Shown here: positions 12,301-19,693 of the stretch, piece after piece
How the letters are laid out: every line of letters begins with the position of its first letter
Position numbering within the stretch: position 1 is the stretch's first letter
Source of the DNA: Thaumatotibia leucotreta
Taxonomy: Eukaryota > Arthropoda > Insecta > Lepidoptera > Tortricidae
Length of the DNA: 64,000 nt
Reading direction: 5' to 3'
Assembly: GCA_025490895.1 (NCBI GenBank)
Contig: JALPQI010002217.1
Location: 41,680 to 105,679 of the forward strand
Notes under the pieces: generated by a model
What the model was told of the DNA's origin: nothing
What the model saw: only the letters and a program-made list of their open reading frames with translations
The model's database searches: none
Program-made: the position numbers and the translations under genes

Positions 12301-14953
12301 ACCAAGGTACCTCGCCGCCAGTGGGAATCGACCACGTTGTCTTCCAGTTATAATCTGGGAGTACCTGTAAATGCTTGTCGATGTTATATCTTTATTTGGT
12401 ATTATGAAAATTTTGGCAAAAAGCGGTTTTGGAAGCGTACTTGGCGTTATGCGTCTTTTTTTTTCAATACGCGAAATGACAAAATGGCATGTTGCGGTTT
12501 TGCTTTATGCGTCGAAAGGGTCCAAATTCTTTCCGTTGTCTTGTTTCATACCACTTTGTCACGCCTTTAGCTGCATTTCGACTCAGTATTTAAAAAAATC
12601 TGATCTTTTTCACGCTAGATTTAAAATATAGCATGAAAAAGATCGGATTTTTTGTTTTGTTTTCAATTTCTAATGTATGGATTAAATCCATAAAAATCAT
12701 CTCATACAAAAATCACCACTGCATCACGTTTTTTAGGGACACAAATTAAGATAACGAAAATATTTTTGGCCCAAGAATCGACTAAGGGATCGAAGTGTCG
12801 CTGACAACACATTTATTGAAGATGGGCAGTAGCATCATCATAGTGGATTTAACTGCGATCGCCAATCCGCTGGCGTAGCGTGGCGATTATGAGCATTACC
12901 ACTTTTTTTCAAATTAGCGGCAGTCAAGCACTTAACTAGTTTAACCGGGCCTTTTCCGCAACTCGACATCCATAGTGTCTTTTTTGCGTCATAGCGAAGT
13001 GGCCCTATTCCAACCAAATTCCTCCTCCACGAAATTTAGCATCTAATTCAGGTTGCTCAATGCTTCCTGTAGTGTGTTTGTAATCCCTAAGTACGTACTC
13101 CTGGTGGCATATGATGATCAAGCGTTTACCGTTTATCGAGCTCCGCGTCACTTTCGTACTCGCATACTTGTCAGAACGTGACGGTAACAACGATAAACGA
13201 TTAAACACTGGACCATCATAAGCCTCCTGAATGCAAGTTTACAGACAAGTACTTACATCAACAGCTAGCTGGTACAGATCCACCTCCAGGTCTTCACCCT
13301 CATACTGCATTAGATCAGCCAGATACAGGATGCTGGAGTTCGCCAAGTGCCGTACAAAACTCTCATATCGAGCGTACTTCTCATTTTCAGGGCTTACGTC
13401 CCAGTATTTCTTTATCACACCGGGGAGCTTCTTTTTGTCTACTTTATCCTATAATAAAATATATAAATATTTAGCGAAACGGGTTCACATCACACACATC
13501 ATCAGCCTATGATAGTCCACTGCTGGACGTAGGCCTCTCCTATCAAGTATGCGTATAGACGCATTAGGAGGTAAATGCCCATAATCGCCGCGCTGGGCAA
13601 GCGGATTGGCGATCGCAGTAATGTGTCCACTGTGATGACGCTGCTGCCCATCATCAATCTTTTATCAAATAATGGTCAATGACACTTCAATCCCTTAGTC
13701 GAGTCTTACGACACCAGCAGGAGGAGTTGGGGTGACAAATGTATTCTTACTGCCGTCACCACACGGCCGACGAAACGGGTTACTCAACTAATTTAAGTCG
13801 ATAATAGCTCGATCCGATCCATTTACAGGATCCTTATTATGGAGTACCACGGAGTATGTACTGCGGGCTTGCGCTCTGCTAGAATCTGCAGAAATTACTA
13901 GATTTAGGCACAGGTAACTCGTAGGAGAACTATATTTACTTTCTTTGGACACGTAACACGGCGCGGTAGCGAATCTGTCGAGCGTCTGGTGGTGCAGGGA
14001 CGAGTCGAGGGCACCCGACGAGGACGTTCACCGATGAGGTGGACAGACGGAGTGAAGGCCACTGTGGATGCTCCACTGGATAAATGCACCAGAAGCGCGG
14101 CAGTTCGCTAGGAATGGCGTCGCATAGTACATCAGGCAACATTACCTACGTGACGGCCACGACCACTCTGTCAAGACTGTAACGCCAAAGAAGAAGAATA
14201 GGAGAAGCCTACGTGCATGAGCCTCAGCTATGGACTCAGATATGATAACAAATAACTATTGTCCTACCTTAACGCAGATCGTGATACCAGGCAGGCTGAA
14301 GGTCCAGTTTCTAAAGTCCTTCTCCAGGGCCACAACTGTTGGGTTCTCGTTGTACCGCTGCCACTGTCCTAAGGACACGTTGATGGCTCCCCATATGGCA
14401 GCCATAGTGGCGAGTGCCCACAGCACTCTAAGACATCAAGGTGGGTCATTTTAAGGTTCCATAGTAAACTAGGAACCCTTATAGTTTCGCCATGTTTCGT
14501 CGTATACAATTTTGAGCCCGCCGAAAAAGTGGTAGAATAAAATATAGAAACAAAAGTCCTCTAGTAAAGTGGGGATATTTAATTTATTTTGCTGGAATCC
14601 TGTAGTGTAGGGTCTTTCAAAAGAATAATTGTCTCAAAAGAAAGTTTTTTCTAAAGTCCATATTTTCGAAAATAACCGCTCGAGAATAATAGAAATTAGT
14701 ACCAAGGGAGGGTGTCGCAAGATATTTATATATTTACTTGTTAAAACGTTACGATAAACGATAAATACGCGACCATCATAGGCCTGCAGACTCAGTTAAA
14801 CTGAGGCCTGTAACATAAACTAACCTTTCTCCCCACTGCCGATTGGCAGCCGCAATATGTATGAAACCATGCATGGAGGTATTCTGACAGAACTCCTGGC
14901 CACAATCCGCCATGGAACGAAATGGGCTGGCCCTGTGTTTTGTTCTACCCATT
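200..14953 (-). CDS. pickpocket-like DEG/ENaC sodium channel, spliced, 3' end outside window
   Basis: Ten exons on the minus strand: 14825-14953, 14268-14427, 13257-13448, 12231-12364, 11166-11289, 8816-9001, 6314-6404, 4939-5073, 1947-2049, 200-351. All have AG/GT borders and matching phases, giving about 468 codons. In order the product shows an HG motif (residues 28-29) before TM1, TM1 (about 44-62), the segment ending ENPTVVALEKDFRNW, the TEAGAC palm motif, the FYIHS strand, the LSPRRRRCLY block, a cysteine-rich thumb with CNCKPF, CTLRGMRCL and CKCPLMC, and DLI at the entry to TM2. Family members form trimeric amiloride-sensitive Na+ channels in the plasma membrane, used in chemosensation, mechanosensation or osmosensation. 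The TM2 exon with the selectivity filter is not in the window. Exons upstream of 14953 may exist. The subfamily cannot be named from sequence alone. Introns are full of transposon remnants. Confidence 0.9.
685..1372. repeat. interspersed repeat with GTTCCGTAGCC / CGGACTCGCAC ends, interrupted
   Basis: It starts with gttccgtagccaaaatggc and ends with gagtcggactcgcactttgc. Both are motifs that recur in the window: 14450-14720, 44478-44800 and 49621-49840 for the first and its interior, and 58665-58700 for the second. A 124-bp fold-back element (967-1090) interrupts it. Class unknown. Confidence 0.6.
967..1090. mobile_element. fold-back MITE, GGGTCGCG family, copy 1
   Basis: The ends are inverted repeats beginning gggtcgcgttttataaagtt. 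The arms pair almost completely around a short loop near 1025-1045. A second, more diverged copy is at 10536-10659. Confidence 0.75.
1639..1908 (-). repeat. GAT-tailed interspersed repeat, copy 1
   Basis: About 270 bp, reverse orientation. It shares the blocks cgtaggcctctcctatt, atgcgtatagacgcattagg, gcgatcgcagtaatgtg and ggaggagttggggtgg with seven other copies in this window. In forward orientation the family ends in a GAT microsatellite, as RTE-mobilised elements do. No coding potential is visible, so I take it as a non-autonomous retroelement. Confidence 0.7.
1947..2049 (-). CDS. pickpocket-like channel, exon i (CKCPLMC motif)
   Basis: Acceptor acttctcag, donor gtaaga at 1946. It encodes PEDDCKCPLMCVDALFEVIS, equivalent to the C-x-C-L-P-x-C motif at the base of the DEG/ENaC thumb. 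It begins in phase 1 and ends in phase 2, compatible with both neighbours. Confidence 0.9.
2107..2536. mobile_element. TA-flanked fold-back element, CACGGTG ends
   Basis: 430 bp between TA dinucleotides. The left end CACGGTGCCCATGAGGAA pairs with the right end read in reverse (CAAGGTGCTCGTGAGGAA). The interior is AT-rich and without a coding frame. TA flanks suggest mobilisation by a Tc1/mariner-like or similar transposase, by inference only. Confidence 0.65.
2588..2851. mobile_element. TA-flanked fold-back MITE, CAGGGTG ends, 264 bp
   Basis: Flanked by TA on both sides (2586-2587 and 2852-2853). The arms are nearly perfect inverted copies for more than 100 bp (for example gactttgtccccatagtaaa), so the whole element is a hairpin with a small loop near 2715. 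Confidence 0.8.
3269..3634. mobile_element. TA-flanked fold-back element in SINE, 366 bp
   Basis: The left end CAGCGTGTTTTTCTTCATAT and the right end in reverse CAGGGTGTTCGTTTCGATAT are inverted repeats. TA lies on both sides. It sits in the TATA-rich tract of a SINE. Confidence 0.7.
3639..4110. mobile_element. TA-flanked element in SINE, CACGGTGT ends, 472 bp
   Basis: The left end CACGGTGTAACG matches the right end CACGGTGTTACG in reverse. TA lies on both sides (3637-3638, 4111-4112). It lies directly against the preceding element with only TATA between them. The interior shares the phrase attcctgaccatatttagag with 33010-33050. Confidence 0.65.
4495..4765 (+). mobile_element. RTE-type LINE 3' end fragment
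   Basis: The plus strand encodes, with shifts, the C-terminal piece typical of RTE reverse transcriptases: HIARRTDGRWGG, then GRPPTGWNDDLVKVAGVRWM and VAQDRSLWQSLGEAYVQQWT ending in SFG and stop. A tail of TGATGATGAT follows at 4738-4760, the usual RTE 3' microsatellite. 5'-truncated. Confidence 0.85.
4817..4938 (-). repeat. GGGTC-TTGTCTTA MITE, partial copy
   Basis: It matches one end of the family seen complete at 5885-6111, in reverse orientation (tggtatgaaacaagacaagg, ending ttttggccc). It directly abuts the possible end of channel exon h. Confidence 0.65.
4939..5073 (-). CDS. pickpocket-like channel, exon h (CTLRGMRCL motif)
   Basis: Acceptor cccacag at 5074. The two bases AT complete a codon from exon g, then GATCTLRGMRCLAEYS is read, the expected C-x-L-x-G-x-x-C-L motif between exons g and i. 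The 3' border is uncertain. A consensus donor (gtgagc at 5023) would end the exon in phase 0, which does not fit exon i. The donor gtgggc at 4938 keeps the frame open with a longer basic tail (LKAAKRATKLLDTNK) and abuts the end of a fold-back element copy. An undetected small exon is the alternative. Confidence 0.7.
5098..5230 (-). repeat. LINE 3' end remnant (probable)
   Basis: The phrase gtcaaagtcaaatgattc followed by tttattcaaattggaatag resembles the 3' end of lepidopteran CR1/Jockey-like LINEs in reverse. No coding sequence remains. The rest of the intron up to 5884 contains one copy (5451-5520) of a repeat that recurs at 21476-21550 (gacgtttcgaacactttcc). Confidence 0.4.
5885..6111. mobile_element. 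MITE with GGGTC...TTGTCTTA inverted ends, copy 1
   Basis: 227 bp; the left end gggtcaaaattcttttcgtt and the right end in reverse gggtcacaattcttttcgtt are nearly identical. Copies or fragments are at 4817-4938, 12518-12772 and 25443-25540. No coding sequence. Confidence 0.8.
6314..6404 (-). CDS. pickpocket-like channel, exon g (thumb cysteines)
   Basis: 30 codons plus one base, acceptor ttgttttag, donor gtaaaa at 6313. It encodes VYSTNSCRRSCRNHESLRAC followed by NCKPFYNKNE. This is the YS-x3-C-x3-C-(8)-C-x-C-x-P pattern of pickpocket channels. One conserved acidic residue before the second Cys is replaced (RRSCR). Confidence 0.9.
6405..7189. other. channel intron stretch, nothing recognised
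   Basis: AT-rich intron sequence between channel exons g and f. An A/T-rich tract at 6565-6700 may be a LINE 3' end remnant, but I see no clear borders or coding frame. Confidence 0.4.
7190..7345 (-). mobile_element. LINE reverse-transcriptase C-terminal fragment
   Basis: The minus strand reads PRPRRSKKRWIDVVKADMSV followed by NGLTVDDAHDRVKWRKC, a phrase common to the C-terminal end of insect LINE reverse-transcriptase proteins. Only about 50 codons remain. Confidence 0.75.
7550..7621 (+). tRNA. tRNA-Glu (anticodon CUC)
   Basis: 72 nt forming a complete cloverleaf. The acceptor stem TCCGATA/TATCGGA has discriminator A. The D arm reads GGTCTAGTGGCTAGGATACC. The anticodon stem CCTGG/CCAGG holds the loop CTCTCAC, with CTC as anticodon. 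The T arm CGGGTTCGATTCCCG is complete. Internal A and B boxes are intact. A run of T at 7622-7630 serves as the Pol III terminator. No intron and no CCA are encoded, as expected in eukaryotes. It is embedded in an intron of the channel gene on the opposite strand. Confidence 0.97.
7622..7630 (+). terminator. Pol III T-run terminator of tRNA-Glu
   Basis: Nine consecutive T residues directly after the discriminator base of the tRNA. Confidence 0.85.
7735..7850 (+). repeat. interspersed repeat (CCCCGAGATGGT family), partial
   Basis: It shares cgggtataaccccgagatgg and accaagtcggggt-x-tgatgatg with 10940-11110, and in reverse with 3060-3140 and 32380-32715. Probably an old transposon remnant of unknown class. 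Confidence 0.55.
8439..8471 (-). pseudogene. duplicated 3' end of channel exon f, in intron
   Basis: The minus strand reads YIAEPLTRGHQ followed by gtattt, against YIDEPLTRGHE plus gtattt in the functional exon. It lacks an upstream acceptor and the rest of the exon, so it is not expected to be used. Confidence 0.75.
8554..8734. mobile_element. TA-flanked hairpin MITE, 181 bp
   Basis: Inverted ends CAGATGTAGTGAGAAATGAC and CAGGTGTAGTGAGAAATTAC, each arm about 60 bp or more, flanked by TA (8552-8553, 8735-8736). The empty site is visible in the neighbouring duplicate unit. Confidence 0.88.
8816..9001 (-). CDS. pickpocket-like channel, exon f (FYIHS and L-S-P-x-x-R-x-C-L block)
   Basis: 62 codons, phase 0 at both ends, acceptor ttcaacag, donor gtattt at 8815. 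It encodes FYIHSSYDILNV and then GVRELSPRRRRCLYIDEP, the highly conserved region before the cysteine-rich thumb. The last 33 bases lie inside a tandem duplication, so a second copy of this exon end, with its own GT, lies in the next intron (8439-8471). Confidence 0.92.
9045..9325 (+). repeat. GAT-tailed interspersed repeat, copy 2 (full)
   Basis: The most complete forward copy. It starts near gccgtgtgatgacggcag, contains gcgatcgccaatccgcttgc and ends with ctgttgatgatgatgatgaa. It lies 44 bp from the acceptor side of channel exon f. Confidence 0.75.
9561..9594 (+). repeat. GATA microsatellite
   Basis: Repeats of agat/gata at 9561-9594, followed by ttctttattaattcccac, which resembles a LINE 3' end read in reverse. 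From 9600 to 10180 I see no other structure. Confidence 0.7.
10180..10520 (+). repeat. interspersed repeat (AAACCGGCCAAGAGCATG family)
   Basis: It contains aaaaccggccaagagcatgt and cgaaaacgtctaggccaatt. In reverse these match 49740-49830 (acatgctcttagccgg). Class unknown. Confidence 0.6.
10536..10659. mobile_element. fold-back MITE, GGGTCGCG family, copy 2
   Basis: Diverged copy of the element at 967-1090, with the same ends gggtcgcgttttataaagtt and a similar central stretch (cacgcacatat). Confidence 0.7.
10813..10949. repeat. 44-bp minisatellite inside a palindrome
   Basis: A 44-bp unit starting tacattttttgatacaaaaa begins at 10827, 10871 and 10915. Each unit is itself palindromic (aaaaataca...tgtattttt), and the outer ends (gtcatttaaaaataca) are inverted as well. 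Confidence 0.85.
10950..11110 (+). repeat. interspersed repeat (CCCCGAGATGGT family)
   Basis: Longer copy of the 7735-7850 repeat, starting caggagggttctcaatttga and ending around gatgggatattggaaaaat. It lies between the minisatellite and channel exon e. Confidence 0.55.
11166..11289 (-). CDS. pickpocket-like channel, exon e (ectodomain)
   Basis: One base completes an Asp codon from exon d, then 41 codons; donor gtaagt at 11165. It encodes DVNVTLFPLKCKYSDLTCYL with one N-glycosylation sequon (NVT) and two cysteines. The motif is not diagnostic by itself. Splice phases on both sides and its order between exons d and f support it. Confidence 0.75.
11340..11760 (-). mobile_element. LINE-type reverse-transcriptase C-terminal remnant
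   Basis: The minus strand encodes EPPGLSRSDGKRPDGLTLVP and WERGKCLLWDATCVSTFAAL, then alanine-rich and LLRELGRRLQERG segments with stops in between. These phrases are typical of a widespread LINE-derived C-terminal domain. Degraded. Confidence 0.75.
11761..12230. other. channel intron stretch, nothing recognised
   Basis: Intron sequence between exons e and d. No repeat borders or coding pattern were seen. Confidence 0.4.
12231..12364 (-). CDS. pickpocket-like channel, exon d (TE-x-G-x-C motif)
   Basis: Acceptor tttacag at 12365 and donor gtacgt at 12230. 44 codons plus two bases. It encodes VPWYPVMTEAGACHSTNSLA, which corresponds to the conserved W-x-P, TE-x-G-x-C and N-S positions of DEG/ENaC channels. 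In most relatives the residue after the Cys is Tyr or Phe. Here it is His. Confidence 0.88.
12518..12772. mobile_element. MITE with GGGTC...TTGTCTTA inverted ends, copy 2
   Basis: It begins gggtccaaattctttccgtt and ends aacgaaaatatttttggccc. It contains a central hairpin aaaaaatctgatctttttca / atgaaaaagatcggattttt. Confidence 0.75.
12773..12900 (+). repeat. GAT-tailed repeat, copy 3 (partial)
   Basis: It contains aagaatcgactaagggatcg, atgggcagtagcatcatc and gcgatcgccaatccgctgg. The tail is missing. Confidence 0.65.
12901..13256. other. channel intron stretch with weak inverted repeat
   Basis: Short inverted blocks (gatcaagcgtttaccgtttatcg against acgataaacgattaaac) suggest a decayed fold-back element at about 13110-13215. 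Nothing else recognised. Confidence 0.35.
13257..13448 (-). CDS. pickpocket-like channel, exon c (finger/palm ectodomain)
   Basis: 64 codons, phase 0 at both ends, acceptor ttattatag and donor gtaagt. It encodes VIKKYWDVSPENEKYARYES and a predicted helix after it (LANSSILYLADLMQYE). This matches the KYW and NSS-I-L pattern of the pickpocket extracellular domain. Confidence 0.88.
13494..13770 (-). repeat. GAT-tailed interspersed repeat, copy 4
   Basis: Nearly full reverse copy, from atcatcagcctatgatagtc to gccgtcaccacacggcc. It lies 46 bp from channel exon c. Confidence 0.75.
13938..14200 (+). mobile_element. LINE (RTE-like) 3' coding fragment
   Basis: The plus strand, in one frame, reads a GH-x-x-RRGSE-like start, then RVEGTRRGRSPMRWTDG-like and WRRIVHQAT-like segments with frameshifts, and ends in an AAGAAGAAGAATAGG simple repeat. 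This is the usual C-terminus of RTE-related elements. Confidence 0.65.
14268..14427 (-). CDS. pickpocket-like channel, exon b (TM1 and start of ectodomain)
   Basis: 53 codons after the split Arg codon, phase 0 at the donor gtagga. It encodes the first membrane helix (VLWALATMAAIWGAINVSL), then QWQRYNENPTVVALE and KDFRNWTFSLPGITIC, the signature stretch that follows TM1 in insect pickpocket proteins. Confidence 0.92.
14450..14720 (+). repeat. GTTCCATAG / CATATTTTCG repeat fragment
   Basis: It shares gaacccttatagtttcgcc and tccatattttcgaaaataac with 685-960 and 44478-44800. It serves as a reference for the LINE insertion point at 44800/49621. Confidence 0.55.
14825..14953 (-). CDS. pickpocket-like channel, exon a (cytoplasmic N-terminus, HG motif)
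   Basis: Acceptor after a pyrimidine tract (tttttacag) at 14954-14955 and donor gttagt at 14824. The first ATG is at 14952-14950; 42 codons follow, then a split Arg codon. It contains EFCQNTSMHGFIHI, where the His-Gly pair is the gating motif conserved in DEG/ENaC channels. If an upstream coding exon exists, this ATG is internal. An open frame continues upstream to 15018, but the good acceptor argues that the exon begins at 14953. Confidence 0.85.
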
Positions 14954-15017
14954 CTGTAAAAAGAAGCACCACAATACGTTTTTAGACGAGTTACGACTAC
15001 AAACTGGAAAAAGGACA

Positions 15018-15559
15018 TTTTCCCCTCACTAGCTCGTAAAGCGCTCGTTTATCCTTTAATACGAGCGGGTAAAAACGCTTTTTACACACTTGTGAATAAA
15101 GTAATTTGACATTTCTCTAATTCCTATAGCCCCCTACTGCCTAGTATAAGTGGATCTGTATGACCGTAGTAAACATGCGCAATCGGAGCTCACATGTTAA
15201 ATTGGTCGTTTCTCATGTGACTTTGTAAGCCATTGGCAATATTTAAATTCCATAAGTAACTCTATTCTACGATACGTTTCGACATTGAGTTTTCAATAGT
15301 TTTTTTTAAGTTAATTTACATTTGGATGAGATTTGTAATCATATTTCCTCGCGATAGTGAGGGGAAAAAAGTTGTATTACACTTGGCGGCAAAGTTTGTT
15401 CAACTCTCGTGCCTTGAGACCTTCGCAATGCTCAAGATTCCAGTTTTTGAACCACTCGCTATGCTCGTGGCTCAATTTTGGAATCTTTCGCTAGCTCAGG
15501 TCTCAATATTGGCACGACAGTTAAACAACAACTTTGCCCCCTTGTATAATAAATAACTA
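15018..15559 (+). repeat. 540-bp repeat R540, copy 1
   Basis: It starts tttcccctcactagctcgt and ends gtataataaataactatt. Internal hairpins: the start is repeated in reverse at 15349-15367 (gatagtgaggggaaaaaag), and ctcgtgccttgagacc is inverted at ggtctcaatattggcacga. Copies 2 and 3 are at 22168-22707 and 42396-42939 with high identity. Each contains an open frame of 76 codons beginning MRFVIIFPRDSEGKK. The frame resembles no family I know, and it probably survives because the copies are young. Confidence 0.8.
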
Positions 15560-15740
15560 TTTCGGGTAATTCGCCGTGTTTGCATAAAGAACTGTATTGA
15601 TAAAAGAACAACTGTGTAAAATTATGCCAAGCCTACTCGTAATAAATTGTATATTCTACGTAAGTATAAAATTGCAGTGAGTGGTAAATTAACAACCACA
15701 CATTTTTATCAAAAATTGTTAAAGAAGGTTTAGTAAGGGT

Positions 15741-18700
15741 CACGGTCCATACAAAGTTGAGAAAAATTGTGCGCTGCGAGTTACAGTTTTGTAATTTTAA
15801 CCAGAGCTAGAGGGTCTCAAAATAGTTGTTTTTAGATGTGGAGGGAAAACCAATTCCCCCCCTGAGCGCGGGGGGAGGGGGGTGAATGTGCATGCGAAAG
15901 GGTTGAGTTTAATATTTTTTTACTAATTAATAAGACCGACTATGCATTGTTTGGTATGATTTTCGAGTAAAACGGACCTGGAAAATCCATTTTTTATCAT
16001 AAACATGAGCAATTTCATATAAAAATGTAAATTTTTTGGAGTAAAAGTAAAAAAGTTACCGTTTTTGTTTTAATTTAAGCGTCATATAATTATTAAAAAA
16101 CAAACTTATCCAATTTAAAAAAATAGTGTAAGATAGCATATTTATTGCAGTTTTTAAAAATACACACATTTTGTAGTCTTTCGTACAAAAATTCACTGAA
16201 AAAAAAGTTACCTGACGCGTACCTCCAACAAAAACCTCCGCGTAATCTCAAAAAAGAGACTTTTGTGCCGGCAACTGCTCATAGATTGTACATATTTTTG
16301 TACTTACATATTATTGTTCGTATTACAATTGTAAATATTTATTGATATGAAAGTAAATTGAATATTTTCTGATCTTCTTTTTTTAAATAACCTAAGATTA
16401 TTAAGAATTTTATTTGTTCAGATTCTATTTTTAGATTTTATCGATTATTGTATACCTACTGCGTGTATATTATATATCTGGTCTATCTGATCACATGTAT
16501 GATATATAGTATCTGATCATATGAATCGGAACGGGTAATCATTTTTACAAGTGACATTAGGTAATGATCTCATTACCAAAGACGATAAAGGTAATTTACA
16601 CTAACCGGGACTAAACAACTAACCCAGTTCACCCACGTTAAAAGTTTATATCATATGGGATTTTATAATCAATTGTTAAACGTTTACTTCATAAAACATC
16701 ATTATTACCATATCAGCTGAAAGACGTCCACTGCTGAACAAAGGTTGCCACAATGACCGGTCCTGCGCCACTCGCATCCAGCGGACTCCTGAGACCTTCA
16801 CTGTCCACCTTGTGGGGGGCCTACCCACGCTGTGCCTTCCACCTGCGAGGCCGCCGCATTGGCCATCGGTTCTACGTGCAACGTGCCCCACCCACTGCCA
16901 CTTTAGTTTAGTGATTCGGAGAGCTATGGAGCTATACTTTGGTTCTGCTGCGGATCGTCTCATTTGTAATACGACATCGCAGAGAGACTCCCACCATAGC
17001 CCTCTCCATTGCCATGTGGATGACTTTAAGCTTTCTTATCGGGCCCATTCTAAGCGACAACGTTTCTTTTAAATTTTTGATCTGAGTGTGTTTTGCGACA
17101 CTGATCAAATATTTTTGTCTTCAAGAACTGCGGAATATTGGACGAAAAGATGTGTCGTAGCTTCCCAAACGCTGCCCAACCTAGTCGGATTCGATGATTG
17201 ACCTCTTCCTCAAAGTTGGACCTACCTAACTGAGTAGCTTGTCCTAGGTATATTATAGTCGTCTACACCTTCGAGTTTAGTCTCCGATTGTAACGGGAGT
17301 TTTCGCCTTATCCATGTTCATCCTAAGACGAAGTCGCTCGAAGGCGTTACTGAGGTCAGCGAGCATCGTACTGAAATCTTCCAAGGTCTCAGCCAAGACC
17401 ACCGTATCATCAGCGAATCGAAGGTGAGTGAGGTACTCGCTGTTTATGTTGATACTCACCTTTTCCAGTCCAGTCTTAAAGACATCTTCCAGTGCAGCGG
17501 TAAACAGATTAGGTTGCTGCAGTATAATATTCTTCAAGCTCTGGTCTTGGAGTCGGATTGACATAGTGGCGCTTTAGTACAAACACCTCAACATTTCGAC
17601 ATAGCGGTAGTCTACTTGGTACCGTTATAGAGACTGTAGTACTGCCCAGAGTTTCGATCAAATCGAAGGCCTTGGGAGTTAGGTGCCAAGACGTACTAAT
17701 GCGATTCAGTTTAGGTTCTGTGAAAGGGGCAGTGATACACGACTCGTATAGCCTTGTCCCTTTCTCTCGACCTAAATTAAACCGCATTAGTACATCATGG
17801 AAACCCCCCTCATCGTAACCCACAAACGCTAAACGCTAAACAGAGGGGCAGGTTATACCTATTCCTCGGTCTTCTGTATAACATTTACGAAACGCCAATT
17901 CGGAAACCGGCTTGTTCGGGAGGCTGGAAGTCATCAAGCCTGCGTGCAATACGATTCGTAATGACTCTCGAAAACATCTTATGAATATGGCTCGGAAGTG
18001 AGATGGATTGATAGTTCTTCAATAAGGCGTTGTCACCTTTTTTCAAGAACAGTACCACCACTCTTCTGTTCCATGCCTAAGGCGTTCTCCCTTCCGGAGT
18101 TGAACAACTTCTGAAGGGCCATGAGGATTGGTTTACCACCTGGCTTCAGATGCTCAGCTATAATTCCGTCTTCCCCAGACGCCCTGTTATTTTTGAGCTG
18201 TTCAAGAGCCATTCATATATCACATAGGCTGATGTCTCGGATATCCTCTGTATAGTGCCGGGTCAGTCACTTACTTCATAAAAAATTTATCAATTATCAA
18301 ATTCCGTGTGAAATAAACGTTTAACCCGGGTTGCTTGGTTAACCCAGGTTGATGCAATTTGCCCTCACAGACATTATGGAGTATTTTGTTTACGCATAAT
18401 CGCTAAATTCCCGCAGTAGAAACGTACTGTCAACAATAAGTCAAAGGAACGTCCCTTTTTTATTCGAGGTACGCGACAGGTGAAATTTTTTTACAACTTA
18501 TTTTTGCATGGAAAGTTCTAAAAAGTATATATTTTTAAAAACTACAATAAATATGCTGTCTTGTAGTATTTTTTTTATTTTCATATATTTATTTGGTAAT
18601 ACTTATATAACGCAACAATCAAAATAAAAACGGTGATTATTTTACCTTTATACCAATAATATTTTTTTTATATATGAAAATCCTCATGTTTATTATCAAA

Positions 18701-18942
18701 AATGAATTCCCCGTATCTGTTTTATATGAAAATGATACCAAACAATTAATAGTAGGCCTAATATTAGACGAAACATTTTTAAACATAACCCTTCCGTTTG
18801 CACATTCACCCCCCTCCCCCCTCGTTCAGGGGGGGAATTGGTTTTCCCTCCACATCTAAAAATATTTATTTTTACACCCTCTAGCTCTGGTAAAAATTAC
18901 AAAACTGTAACTCGCAGCGCACAATTTTTTCAATTTGGACCT
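15741..18942. mobile_element. 3.2-kb element with long inverted terminal repeats
   Basis: The left arm (about 15741-16220) and right arm (about 18465-18942) are diverged inverted copies: ggtcca then ttgtgcgctgcgagttacag, ctagagggt, ggagggaaaaccaattcccc, a G/C homopolymer block, aatgtgcatgcg. The interior holds an RTE LINE fragment. No transposase of its own was recognised. It may be a large fold-back transposon or an inverted duplication. Confidence 0.7.
16690..18255 (-). mobile_element. RTE-type LINE fragment, 5'-truncated and degraded
   Basis: Reading on the minus strand from 18255: LKNNRASGEDGIIAEHLKPG (reverse-transcriptase fingers), a later YLTHLRFADDTVVLAETLED (catalytic FADD, about 17380-17440), the NMDKAKT motif, then KWQWVGHVARRTDGQ and SVGRPPTRWT near 16800-16900, ending in SSGRLSADMVIMM at 16690. 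Many frameshifts. It is nested inside the 3.2-kb inverted-repeat element. Confidence 0.85.
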
Positions 18943-19693
18943 CTACTAGTTCAGTTATTTAACTAAACTGATTTCTACCTGAAATTCTTAATGTTTCTCC
19001 CAAAGAAATATTCCTACACAAAATAGTTTTCCTATCTTCAAATACTGAAAAACAAATGAAAAAATAATTGTTCAAATATTTCATCACTCTAAGTAGCTGG
19101 TATTTTCTAGCACAGATAGTCAAATTGTTATTTACTTATCATAACACGATATTTTACTTACCATAAATGGCTGTTAATTATTGTTGCATGTCGGACACTA
19201 TTATTATTATTACTTATTACAGTTTATGTGCCATTTAATAGTACATTGTGTATTGAGGGCGGTAAATAAGAAATTGTGGCTTTACTTCACACGAGTTCAT
19301 AATTCTTGTACCGCCCGTGGCAGACACAATGTTTTTCGTCACACCTGTGAGGCAAAAAAAGTAGGTCAATAAAAAAACTATTCTAAAATGGTTTTTATTA
19401 TTTTTCAAAATCAGAGATGACTTAAATTTATCATTTTTATAACAGAAACGTAATGTTATATGAAAATCCTTGATACCCTAGGGCGTAATGACGCATCTAC
19501 GGCGCGCACCGCCGCAGCGCATTAGCGCACTTACCGTATGATGAAAAGCATTTTTTGTCATTTAAAGTAGGTACCGTAAAATGCTACAAAATTGCAAATT
19601 TCATGTTTTTCAAAAATAACTCTAAAATTATATGTTATCTGCGATCTTGATTGTATTGATAAGCTAATCTAGATCAAAATACACATACATATA
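18943..19693. other. intergenic stretch, nothing recognised
   Basis: AT-rich sequence with a short ATT microsatellite near 19200. No coding pattern or repeat borders seen. Confidence 0.4.

Noticed and set aside
13904..14142. Open frames of 61-68 codons on the minus strand
   Set aside because: Antisense to the RTE-like fragment at 13938-14200.
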